Below are positions 41,395 through 49,866 of a stretch of DNA of 64,000 nt, piece by piece; position 1 is the stretch's first letter; every line of letters starts with the position of its first letter. The notes beneath the pieces were generated by a model. The model did not search any database, was not told where the DNA came from, and worked only from the letters and a program-made list of their open reading frames with translations. The translations under genes were made by a program, and so were the position numbers. Source of the stretch: Myxococcus stipitatus (GTDB lineage Bacteria > Myxococcota > Myxococcia > Myxococcales > Myxococcaceae). The stretch lies in assembly GCF_037414475.1 (NCBI RefSeq), contig NZ_CP147913.1:2108001-2172000 (forward strand), given 5' to 3'.

Positions 41395-43715
41395 GCCGGT
41401 TCACCCAGGCCGCGTCTCGCGCCACGTTGGGGCTGGTGCTGGCCGTCACTTCCGCGCATGCACGGGAGTCCGAGCCCGCCCCGTCCTCTCCCCCGACGAC
41501 ACCCATCGTGGCCGAGCTGACCGTGAACGGCGCCCATCAGGGTGATGTCTTCCCGCTGCTGCGTGGCGAGGACGTACTCCTGCCTGTCTCGGTGCTGGTG
41601 GCGGCCGGAGTCGACCCGCGCTGGCTGCCCAAGCGCGTGGAGGTCATCGACGGCAAGGCCTATGTATCACTCCCATCCCTGGCACCCCCGGCGCGGTGCC
41701 AGCTGGACCCGGACACCACTCAACTGACCTGTGAGCTGCCGCCCGAGGCCTTCGCCGTGACGCGCGTGAATCTGGCTCCCGGCCCGCCCGCCGGCTATCA
41801 ATTGACGGGCAGCCCCAGCGCGTTCCTCAACTACGCGGCCCATGCGCGTAACACGTCGCTGTCGTTGTTCGGCGAGGTGGGTCTGTCGCTGGACCGGGCC
41901 CTCGCGACCACGCAGGCCCGGTGGACGCCCGGAGGTGCGCCCTTGCGGGGGCTGAGCCAGCTCACGGTGGACTTTCCGGAGGTGATGGTGCGAGCCATCG
42001 CTGGCGAGGCCACCGGATATGGCGGGGTGCTGGGCGGAGGCGCGGTGGTGGCCGGCCTTCATGTCCTGCGCTCGTTCGAGCTCAATCCCTACTTCATCCG
42101 CAACCCCGTGCAGGACCTGGCGGGCGATGTCACCACGCCCTCGACGTTGGAGGTCTACGTCAACAACCGACTGGTGCGCCGCACCGAGCTGCCTCCAGGG
42201 CCCTACCGACTGGAGAACCTCACGCTCCCTCGGGGCGAAGGCATCACCCGCTATGTCGTGAGGGATGCCTTCGGACGCACCCGCGAGGTGAGCTCCGCGT
42301 ACTCGCTGGGAGCCCAGCTCCTGGCGCCCGGCGTCGCGGACTATCAGCTGTCCGTGGGCGTGGAGCGCAAGTCGTTGAGCACACGGAGCTTCGACTACGG
42401 CCAGCCGCTGCTGCTCGGCCACTTCCGGATGGGCGCCACGCCGTGGCTGACGCCGGGCCTGCGGCTGGAGCTGTCACCCGACCTGCTCAGCACGGGCGCC
42501 GTCCAGTGGCTCCAGCTCCCGCTGGGAGAGGTGGAGTTCTCCCAGGCGGTGAGCATCTCCCAGCGGCGCGCGGGCGCGGCGGCGGGCACGGCCTACACCG
42601 TCCAGGGACACCAGGTGGGAGGCAGCGTCTTCGCGCGGGTCATGAGCCCCGCGTACGCCAACACCAGCCTCCCCCTCGACGCGCCTCACGCAAGACTGGA
42701 GACCGGCGGCTCGCTCTTCGTCGCGCTGGGCGGCCGCTTCAGCCTGACAGGGCAGGCGCAGCTGAGGCGGTGGAAGTCGCTCGGCTGGACGACATGGCTG
42801 GGCGCGACGACCACCGTCCAGGTGACGGGGCGGACGTTGCTCTCCTTCTCCGCCCGCCGCAACCAGGAGCCCCAGCATCCCTCTTCGCTGGAGGGCATGG
42901 TGTCCCTCACCGCCATCCTCGACACGTTGACGAGCGGCAGCGTGAGCCACACCCAGGCGCGCGGCGGCGGGCTCACGGCGGCGGACATGTCGCGCGGCAT
43001 TCCCCTGGAAGGGGGCCTGGGCTTCCAGGTCCAAGGACAGGTGGGCCGCCATGACATGGCACTCGCGCGCGTCGACTACGACGCGGAGGTGGGCCACTGC
43101 GCCGCCGGCGCGGAGTGGCGCGAAGGGGTGATGGTGGCCGCGGCCGAGGTCTCCGGAGGCGTGGTGGCCCTGGGAGGACGCATCCATGCCACTCGCGCGG
43201 TGGACCAGGGTTATGCCCTGGTGCGCGTGGACGGCGTGAAAGGGATTGGGGTGCGGCTCAACAACCACCTCATCGGGAAGACTGACGCCCAGGGCGAGTT
43301 GGTGGTGACGCGGCTGCAAGCCTATGGCCTCAACCGGCTGTCCCTCACGGACGAGGACCTGCCCCTGGAGATGTACATCCCGGCGACGGAGCGACAGGTG
43401 GCGCCGTGGCGGCGGGGCGGCGTGGTGCTCGAATTCCAGGTAGACACCGTGCGCGCGTTCCGGGGCCGGCTGGTGCTCTCCGAAGGGACTCCTCCGCGAG
43501 TGCCCGCGCACGGCGAGGTCCAGGTCGTCGTGAACGGACAGCGGTGGAGTTCGCCCATCGGTTGGCAGGGTGAGTTCGAACTGGTGGGACTGCCTCCCGG
43601 GCGTCACCCGGCGGCCATTCGATACACGGGAGGCCACTGCACCGCGGTGCTGGAGGTCCCCGCGCAGACGGGCCAGGTCATCGACCTGGGGACGGTGAGG
43701 TGCGTAGATGAGTAG
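41391..43715 (+). CDS. Outer-membrane usher (McuC/CsuD-like, archaic chaperone-usher)
   Basis: A 774-residue usher beginning at ATG 41391 within the chaperone stop. It has an N-terminal periplasmic domain (VAELTVNGAHQGDVFPLL), then the beta-barrel and plug with DLAGDVTTPSTLEVYVNNRLV and GITRYVVRDAFGRTREVSS, and two C-terminal domains (EMYIPATERQVAPWRRGG). These outer-membrane pores assemble and secrete SCPU subunits. The 3' end overlaps the second SCPU gene by 8 bp, supporting one operon. Confidence 0.92.
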   Translation: MSRFTQAASRATLGLVLAVTSAHARESEPAPSSPPTTPIVAELTVNGAHQGDVFPLLRGEDVLLPVSVLVAAGVDPRWLPKRVEVIDGKAYVSLPSLAPPARCQLDPDTTQLTCELPPEAFAVTRVNLAPGPPAGYQLTGSPSAFLNYAAHARNTSLSLFGEVGLSLDRALATTQARWTPGGAPLRGLSQLTVDFPEVMVRAIAGEATGYGGVLGGGAVVAGLHVLRSFELNPYFIRNPVQDLAGDVTTPSTLEVYVNNRLVRRTELPPGPYRLENLTLPRGEGITRYVVRDAFGRTREVSSAYSLGAQLLAPGVADYQLSVGVERKSLSTRSFDYGQPLLLGHFRMGATPWLTPGLRLELSPDLLSTGAVQWLQLPLGEVEFSQAVSISQRRAGAAAGTAYTVQGHQVGGSVFARVMSPAYANTSLPLDAPHARLETGGSLFVALGGRFSLTGQAQLRRWKSLGWTTWLGATTTVQVTGRTLLSFSARRNQEPQHPSSLEGMVSLTAILDTLTSGSVSHTQARGGGLTAADMSRGIPLEGGLGFQVQGQVGRHDMALARVDYDAEVGHCAAGAEWREGVMVAAAEVSGGVVALGGRIHATRAVDQGYALVRVDGVKGIGVRLNNHLIGKTDAQGELVVTRLQAYGLNRLSLTDEDLPLEMYIPATERQVAPWRRGGVVLEFQVDTVRAFRGRLVLSEGTPPRVPAHGEVQVVVNGQRWSSPIGWQGEFELVGLPPGRHPAAIRYTGGHCTAVLEVPAQTGQVIDLGTVRCVDE

Positions 43716-44184
43716 CGGTGTCTTGAAACACATCCGGGCCGTCGTGCTGCTGGGAGCGAGCCTGTGCGTCATCCCCACCGCGCGAGCCGTCTGCTCCTTC
43801 AAGTCGACCGTGGGGCCAAGCTTCGGCGCCTACACGAGCGCCGCCACCCTTCCGCTCGACACCACGGGAAGCATCACCTATCGCTGCGACTCCCAGCCCG
43901 CGTTGGCCACCATCGCGCTGGACCTGAGCACGGGCAGTGGTGGGAGCTACTCCCCGCGGACGCTCCAGGGCCCTTCGGGCCACACTCTCAACTACAATCT
44001 CTATCAGGATGCCGCGCGGCTGCGCATCTGGGGCAATGGCACCCTGGGCACCACGCGCTATGGCCCGGTGTTGTGCGTGAACGGGGCCGACGTCACCCTC
44101 ACCATCTACGGACGAATCCCCGCGGGGCAGGCGGCGGCCGCGGGCTCGTATTCCGACACGCTGGTCATCACGATGACCTTCTGA
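43708..44184 (+). CDS. Second spore coat U domain protein (McuD-like, possible tip subunit)
   Basis: A 158-residue secreted protein with a signal ending PTARA. It keeps the SCPU pattern: YQDAARLRIWGNGTLG, and a final strand AAAGSYSDTLVITMTF. Its cysteines (VCSFKS, YRCDSQ, VLCVNG) suit disulfide bonds. Its start overlaps the usher gene. In Csu-type systems the last gene encodes the adhesive tip, so a tip role is inferred. Confidence 0.85.
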   Translation: MSSGVLKHIRAVVLLGASLCVIPTARAVCSFKSTVGPSFGAYTSAATLPLDTTGSITYRCDSQPALATIALDLSTGSGGSYSPRTLQGPSGHTLNYNLYQDAARLRIWGNGTLGTTRYGPVLCVNGADVTLTIYGRIPAGQAAAAGSYSDTLVITMTF

Positions 44185-44270
44185 GCCCCGCCTCGCACCC
44201 TGCTCGTGCCGAGGGCGGGCGGGGAAGTTGAACTCGCTCCAGCCGGGTGGCTCGCCTATCCTTGGACCTC

Positions 44271-45947
44271 ATGAGTCCATCCGCCCCCATCGCGACCACG
44301 TTCATCACCCACGAAGTCACCAATCAGGCGCCCCCCCTGGTGTACGACGCCTGGAAGACGGACCTGCCGCTGCGCGAGGCCGTGGCGCGCGAGGGCGCGA
44401 GCTGGGCGGAGGCGGACATCGCGAAGTACGGCCCGCTGGCGGGCGGCGAGCTGATGCAGCTGGGCTTCGTCGCCAACGAGAACAAGCCCAAGTTCAAGCC
44501 GTTCGACCGCTATGGCAACCGGCTGGACGAGGTGGAGTTCCATCCGGCCTACCACCGCATCATGGAAGCGGCCATCACCCACGGCATCCCCAACTACGCG
44601 TGGCGGCACGAGCAGACGCCCGGGGCGCACGTCGCGCGCATGGCGCTCTCGTATCTCCACAACCAGGCGGACCAGGGCACCAGCTGTCCGCTGACGATGA
44701 CGTACGCGTGTGTGCCCACGTTCCGTCACCACGCGGGGCTCGCCGCCGAGTGGCTGCCGCGCATCACCTCGGCGTCGTATGACTCGCGCTTCATCCCCGC
44801 CAGCCAGAAGACGGGCATCACCATCGGCATGGGCATGACGGAGAAGCAGGGCGGCTCCGACGTGCGCAGCAACACCACGCGCGCGCAGCCGTTGGGCGCG
44901 CGCGGACCGGGCAACGCGTACGCGCTCGTGGGCCACAAGTTCTTCTTCTCCGCGCCCATGAGCGACGCGTTCTTCGTGCTCGCGCAGTCCGAGGGTGGCC
45001 TGTCGTGCTTCCTCCTGCCGCGCTTCACGCCCACCGGAGAGCGCAACGCCATCCGCATCCAGCGGCTCAAGGACAAGCTGGGCGACTGGAGCAACGCCAG
45101 CTCGGAGGTGGAGTTCCAGGGCGCGGTGGCCTTCATGGTCGGCGAGGAAGGCCGCGGCGTGTCCACCATCCTGGAGATGGTCGCCCTCACGCGCCAGGAC
45201 TGCATGATTGGCTCCAGCAGCCTCATGCGCCAGGCGCTGGTGCAGGCCATCCACCACGCGCGACACCGCAAGGCCTTTGGCCGGCGGCTCATCGAACAGC
45301 CGTTGATGATGAACGTGCTGGCGGACCTGGCGCTCGAGTCCGAGGCCCACACCGTGCTGACCGCGCGCGTGTCACGCGCCGTGGACGCAAGCCACCGAGA
45401 CCCGCGCGAGGCCGCCTTCGCCCGCATGGCCACCGCCGTGGGCAAGTACTGGGTCTGCAAGCGCGCCCCGGCCTTCGTCAACGAGGCGCAGGAGTGCCTG
45501 GGCGGCGCCGGCTACGTGGAGGAGGCCAACCTGCCGCGGCTCTACCGCCAGGCTCCGCTCAACTCCATCTGGGAGGGCAGCGGCAACATCCAGTGCCTGG
45601 ACGTGCTGCGCGCCGCCACCCGTGAGCCGGAGAGCCGCGAGGCCCTGTTCCAGGAGCTGATGGCGGCCCAGGGTGCACACCCCGCGCTCGACGCGGAGAT
45701 GGCGCGCATCTCCAAGGACTTCTCCGACACCGCCACCCTGGAGACCCGCTCGCGCTTCGTCGTCGAGCGGCTGGCCCTGGCGCTCCAGGCCTCGCTCCTC
45801 CTGCGCGCGGGCAACCGTCAGGTCGCCGACACTTTCTGCGAGACGCGGCTGGGCGGAGCCCACGGCAACTGCTTCGGCACCCTGCCCGCACATGCGCCCA
45901 TGAAGGCCCTCATCGAGCGTGCGTTCGGAGAAGGCGCCGCGAGCTGA
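44271..45947 (+). CDS. Acyl-CoA dehydrogenase, AidB-like
   Basis: A 558-residue FAD enzyme. ATG 44271 is chosen over an in-frame GTG at 44247, which lacks a better ribosome binding site. The length and the long N-terminal domain match AidB rather than short-chain dehydrogenases. GMGMTEKQGGSDVRSNT and KFFFSAPMSDAFFVLAQ line the flavin site, and AQECLGGAGYVEEANLPRLYRQ holds the usual C-terminal motif. AidB-type proteins relate to alkylation stress or isovaleryl-CoA oxidation. A palindrome lies just downstream. Confidence 0.88.
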   Translation: MSPSAPIATTFITHEVTNQAPPLVYDAWKTDLPLREAVAREGASWAEADIAKYGPLAGGELMQLGFVANENKPKFKPFDRYGNRLDEVEFHPAYHRIMEAAITHGIPNYAWRHEQTPGAHVARMALSYLHNQADQGTSCPLTMTYACVPTFRHHAGLAAEWLPRITSASYDSRFIPASQKTGITIGMGMTEKQGGSDVRSNTTRAQPLGARGPGNAYALVGHKFFFSAPMSDAFFVLAQSEGGLSCFLLPRFTPTGERNAIRIQRLKDKLGDWSNASSEVEFQGAVAFMVGEEGRGVSTILEMVALTRQDCMIGSSSLMRQALVQAIHHARHRKAFGRRLIEQPLMMNVLADLALESEAHTVLTARVSRAVDASHRDPREAAFARMATAVGKYWVCKRAPAFVNEAQECLGGAGYVEEANLPRLYRQAPLNSIWEGSGNIQCLDVLRAATREPESREALFQELMAAQGAHPALDAEMARISKDFSDTATLETRSRFVVERLALALQASLLLRAGNRQVADTFCETRLGGAHGNCFGTLPAHAPMKALIERAFGEGAAS

Positions 45948-45958
45948 CTTGAAGCAAG

Positions 45959-45982
45959 GAATTCACGCTTCACGGTGAATTC
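45959..45982. promoter_or_regulatory. Inverted repeat GAATTCAC-N8-GTGAATTC
   Basis: Perfect 8-bp arms around an 8-nt spacer, lying between the dehydrogenase stop and the histidine kinase start in a locally AT-richer stretch. No U-tract follows, so an operator is as likely as a terminator. Confidence 0.35.
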
Positions 45983-46131
45983 AACATTGTATCGCCCAGA
46001 TGTCGCACCAGGCGGGGAGACATTCGCCCCGCTTGTCGACACGGAGAGCGGGTTGACGACTTCGTCTATTGGACGAAAGGACGAGACACCCGCTTGCGCG
46101 TCGACACCGGCGTGTTTTCTTAAGTGGCCGG

Positions 46132-47358
46132 ATGAGGCACGACTTGGGCGATAATCATCAACTCTCACTGAATACGAGCGATGGAGTCATCACCTATTCC
46201 CGAGGTGAGCGCTCCAATCGAGACACGGCGGATCAGCTCCGGCTGCTCATCGCGAGCGTCACGGATTACGCCATCCTGACGTTGGACGTGAGAGGCCACA
46301 TCGCCAGCTGGAACCTGGGGGCCGAGCGCATCAAGGGGTATCGGGCCAGTGAAATCCTGGGCCAGCACTTCAGCCGCTTCTATCCCCCGGAGGATGTGGC
46401 CTGGGGCAAGCCCGACTGGGAGCTGGAGTCCGCCATCCGGCTGGGCCGCTTCGAGGACGAGGGCTGGCGGCTGCGCAAGGACGGGACGCGGTTCTGGGCC
46501 AATGTCGTCATCACCGCGCTGTTCGACGAGAGCGGGGAGCTGCGGGGCTTCGGCAAGGTGACGCGGGACTTCACCCAGCGCAAGCACGCCGAGGAGACCC
46601 GTGAGTTGGAGAGGCTGCGTGAGGCGCTGCATGCCCGGGACGAGTTCCTGTCCGTCGCCTCGCACGAGCTGAAGACGCCGCTCACGCCGTTGCAACTGAA
46701 GCTGTCCTCGCTGCGGCGCGCCGCTGAGAAACAACCCGAGTCGCTCGTGGCCGATGGAAAACTGGCCCGGGAGCTGGCGGCCGCGAGCAGCCAGGTGCGC
46801 AAGCTGGCCGACCTCATCGACGACCTGCTGGATGTCTCACGCATCAACGTGGGGCGGCTGCCGCTGCAACCGGAGCGGATGGACCTGGTGGCGCTCCTGC
46901 GGGACGTGGCCGGGCGCTACGGCCCCCAGGCGGCGGCCGCGGGGTGCCGGCTGGAGGTGACGACCCCACCCACGCTCGAGGGGACGTGGGACCGGCGGCG
47001 GATGGAGCAGGCCGTGACGAACCTGCTCACGAACGCCATCAAGTACGGCGCGGGCAAGCCCATCCACTTGAACGCGAGCGTGAGCGACAGCGTGGCGGTG
47101 CTCACCTTGCGGGACGAAGGCATCGGCATCGCCCCGGCGCACCAGCGACGCATCTTCGAGCGCTTCGTGAGGGCCGTCTCCGACCCTCACTATGGCGGCA
47201 TGGGGCTGGGCCTCTTCATCACCCATCAGATTGTCGAAGCCCACGGCGGGAGCATCCACGTCGACAGCGAGCTGGGAAAAGGCTCGGTCTTCACGCTCCG
47301 GATTCCCCGGGAGGGGCTCGTGGCGACGTGTGGCCCCACCGCGGTGCATCGGGGCTGA
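46132..47358 (+). CDS. PAS-domain sensor histidine kinase (orphan, soluble)
   Basis: A 408-residue kinase from ATG 46132, preferred over a TTG 21 codons earlier. One PAS domain lies at about residues 35-155 (SVTDYAILTLDVRGHIASWN, KDGTRFWANVVITAL). HisKA has FLSVASHELKTPLTPLQ with phospho-acceptor His178. HATPase_c follows, with N-box TNLLTNAIKYG, G1 DEGIGIAP and G2 GGMGLGLFIT. No membrane helix and no response regulator are adjacent. It fits the many orphan kinases of Myxococcus. Confidence 0.9.
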   Translation: MRHDLGDNHQLSLNTSDGVITYSRGERSNRDTADQLRLLIASVTDYAILTLDVRGHIASWNLGAERIKGYRASEILGQHFSRFYPPEDVAWGKPDWELESAIRLGRFEDEGWRLRKDGTRFWANVVITALFDESGELRGFGKVTRDFTQRKHAEETRELERLREALHARDEFLSVASHELKTPLTPLQLKLSSLRRAAEKQPESLVADGKLARELAAASSQVRKLADLIDDLLDVSRINVGRLPLQPERMDLVALLRDVAGRYGPQAAAAGCRLEVTTPPTLEGTWDRRRMEQAVTNLLTNAIKYGAGKPIHLNASVSDSVAVLTLRDEGIGIAPAHQRRIFERFVRAVSDPHYGGMGLGLFITHQIVEAHGGSIHVDSELGKGSVFTLRIPREGLVATCGPTAVHRG

Positions 47359-47766
47359 GGCCATGGGGCCGGAGGTACCCGCCCACCTCGGATGAGCGGG
47401 CACCCGGTAGCGGACCTCACCGATTGGAGGTTCACCTTGCCGTCGCGCAAGTAGCAGACGTGCGCCGTGCCATGGCGATTGGCGACGATGGGACTGCTCG
47501 CACCATGGGCCAGGTCGCTGACGTCCTGCTTGAGGTCGAGCGGTGAGGCAAGGAGATATCCCCCTCCGCCACCTCTCCGGACGCCGTCTCCACGGCCCGC
47601 CCTCACACGCGACAAGCGGCACCACGCCGCTCGCCACCCGCATCCATGGCATACACAGCTTCTTCAGCACGCATCGCGCCTGTCTGTGTCACCAGACAGC
47701 GGACACGTGCCGAAGGGAGATGGCGCTTTGGCGTACCATCAGACGGACGGCTGGCGGTCTTCGCGC
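47359..47766. other. Intergenic region, possible coding debris
   Basis: A 408-bp gap between the kinase and esterase genes (tail to tail). Apart from the small propeller-like fragment noted at 47421-47558 on the minus strand, nothing readable was found. Confidence 0.4.
47421..47558 (-). pseudogene. Possible fragment of a propeller/lectin-like repeat protein
   Basis: A minus-strand frame gives DLKQDVSDLAHGASSPIVAN followed by RHGTAHVCYLRDGKVNLQSV. This resembles one blade of carbohydrate-binding or BNR-like propellers, where a small hydrophobic strand is followed by VCYLRDGKV. Both ends lose coding character, so it may be debris of a lost gene. The evidence is weak. Confidence 0.22.
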
Positions 47767-49710
47767 TCAAGGAGTGCTGGCGGCCTTGGGCGTCGGGGGC
47801 GGGCGCCGGCCCGTGGGCGTGGCGATGGCAGCGGACGTTCGCTCCACGAAGAGCAGACCGTCGTACTCCTTCGCCACCTTGGAGACTCGAGGCGTGATGA
47901 GCTTGCTGAACACAGCGCCGTAGTTCCGCGTATAGCGAGCCCGCGTGAAGTAATCCCTCACCACGCCTTCGGCCGGAAGCCCTCGCAGGTCCAGGGCGAA
48001 CCGGGGCACTTGCGCCAGCGCGAGCGTCCCATCCAGCCAGCCCACCTCCGCCGCCGGGACGGCATGGACACTGAGACCTCGGCGCGCCTCGTTCGGCTCG
48101 CTCGGGCTGTGGATGGCCTGGAACTCCCCTTGGTTGAAGGCGAACCCGAAGACATAGAGTTGGTCACCCAGCGCCTCGCGCAGGTGCTTGCCCATGGGCT
48201 CCATGTCGCGCGCCCGCGAAGCGGCGACATGTCCGTTGTGCGCCCAGAGGACCATTCGGGCGTTGGCGCCCTCGTGCTCGAGAATCCAGCGGGCGTTCTC
48301 CGCCATCGCCCGGTCCCTGAAATGGGTGTCCGTGAACTGAGCCTCCACCGTGGTCGCGAACTGCCCCAGGAGGCGGGCATGGCGCGCCACCAGCGCGTGT
48401 GTCTTCTCGGAGCCCTTGCGCTTCGGCAACTGGCGCAGGCGCGCCTCGATGTCCGCGACGAGCCCCGCCAGCACCTTGCCCGACTCCACCTGGCGCACCC
48501 GCGGATTCGCCTCGTCGAGGAACGGAGTCATCGGCCCCGCGAGCCGCTGATGGAACGCCGGGTCCACCCGGGCGAAGAAGTCCAGGAGCGCTCGCGCCGA
48601 GGCGGATGTGGCCTGCATGTCCACGCCGTAGAACTTGAGCTTGCGCGGATGGCGAGGGTCCGCGTTGTAGGCGCGCATCCAACGGATGAGGGCCAGCACC
48701 TCCTCCGTGTCCCAGGTCCAGAAGTAGAGCCCCGCCAACGCCTTGGCAGGGTCTCCCTTCCCGTGGAGGACGTAGTCATTCACCACGAGCGACTCGCCGA
48801 AGCTGGCCTCGATGGCGAAGACGGTGAACCCCATCTCCGTGGCGAGGTACTCCAGCATCCGATGCTTCAACTGGAAGAACTCCCGGCTGCCATGGGTCGC
48901 CTCGCCCAGCGCCACGACGCGGGCGTTCGAGAGCCACGGCTTCATGGGCCGCAGGTCCTCGAACCCATGCCCCGCCTCCACGGTGGACAGTGGCACCAGC
49001 GCCTGCTTCATCCACGACACCACCTCCGGCGCCGGGGGCGTGGTCTCCGGGAGCGCTTGGACCGTCAGGTCCAGCTCCGTCGTGGACTCCTCCGCCGTGA
49101 CGTTGAACGTGCGCCCCGCGGGCGTGAAGCCCTCCGCGTGGACCGAGACGCCATAGCCCGCGACAGGCAGCGGCAACTCGAAGCGGCCTTCGGCGTCCGT
49201 CCGGGCGTACAGCATGTCCCCCAGGAAGTCGCTGTGGCGCCCCACGTTCAACCAGACCTCCGGAACGGGCTCGCCCGAGTCCGTCTTCACGCGCCCTCGG
49301 ACGATGTGCTTCGCGGGCTGGAGCACCACGTCCATCCGATGCGGTGCCGCCCCCGCCGCGAGCTTCACGTCCATGATGAAGGCCGCCTCGTGCCGAGGTG
49401 AGCTGACCGTCAGGCCGTACTCCCCCGCGGCGAGTCCTTCGAAGCGGAAGCGTCCATCAGGTCTGGTGAGCATCCGGCCCGACGGAGGTGCGCGGTCCGG
49501 GTCCCAGTCCTGACTCGCGGGAATGAGCGCGACCACCGCGCCCTCCACCGGCGCCTTCGCATCGCTCTCGACTCTTCCTTCCATGACAGCCGTGGTGACC
49601 GACGGAGCAGGCCGTTCTGCGGGAGTCTCGGCCGGAGGAACGACGTGGGGCGCGCCGGTGCCGGCACACGCCAAGGGAAACAGGAGCCAGAGGATGCGGA
49701 GGAGTTTCAC
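47767..49710 (-). CDS. Erythromycin-esterase family lipoprotein with carboxypeptidase-regulatory-like domains
   Basis: A 647-residue protein from GTG 49710, giving a lipoprotein signal (LLFPLACAG, Cys15). Residues 45-240 hold two Ig-like carboxypeptidase-regulatory or prealbumin-like modules (EGRVESDAKAPVEGAVVALI, RGRVKTDSGEPVPEVWLNV). Residues 270-640 are an erythromycin-esterase-type domain with ALGEATHGSREFFQLKHRML, FAIEASFGESLVVN and MVLWAHNGHVA, carrying the family His and Glu residues. Members of this class include macrolide esterases (EreA/B) and others of unknown substrate. Surface anchoring suggests extracellular ester hydrolysis. Confidence 0.82.
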   Translation of the reverse strand: MKLLRILWLLFPLACAGTGAPHVVPPAETPAERPAPSVTTAVMEGRVESDAKAPVEGAVVALIPASQDWDPDRAPPSGRMLTRPDGRFRFEGLAAGEYGLTVSSPRHEAAFIMDVKLAAGAAPHRMDVVLQPAKHIVRGRVKTDSGEPVPEVWLNVGRHSDFLGDMLYARTDAEGRFELPLPVAGYGVSVHAEGFTPAGRTFNVTAEESTTELDLTVQALPETTPPAPEVVSWMKQALVPLSTVEAGHGFEDLRPMKPWLSNARVVALGEATHGSREFFQLKHRMLEYLATEMGFTVFAIEASFGESLVVNDYVLHGKGDPAKALAGLYFWTWDTEEVLALIRWMRAYNADPRHPRKLKFYGVDMQATSASARALLDFFARVDPAFHQRLAGPMTPFLDEANPRVRQVESGKVLAGLVADIEARLRQLPKRKGSEKTHALVARHARLLGQFATTVEAQFTDTHFRDRAMAENARWILEHEGANARMVLWAHNGHVAASRARDMEPMGKHLREALGDQLYVFGFAFNQGEFQAIHSPSEPNEARRGLSVHAVPAAEVGWLDGTLALAQVPRFALDLRGLPAEGVVRDYFTRARYTRNYGAVFSKLITPRVSKVAKEYDGLLFVERTSAAIATPTGRRPPPTPKAASTP

Positions 49711-49809
49711 GAGGACCTCGGGATACACATCGGGTGTCCGGCTCGGATGCGCCAGACCTGGAGGCCCGGCAGCTCCGCCGCTCAACGGCTTGGAGACAGG
49801 AAGGGAAAG

Positions 49810-49861
49810 CGCTGGCCTCGCGAGGAAGCCACTCGTCGCGAGGACGGGGCGGAGGCCAGCG
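49810..49861 (-). terminator. Terminator downstream of the M56 protease gene
   Basis: A 10-bp perfect stem (CGCTGGCCTC / GAGGCCAGCG) with a nested CTCGCGA/TCGCGAG hairpin, 6 bp after the M56 stop on the minus strand. It argues that the esterase gene has its own promoter. Confidence 0.52.
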
Positions 49862-49866
49862 TGACG

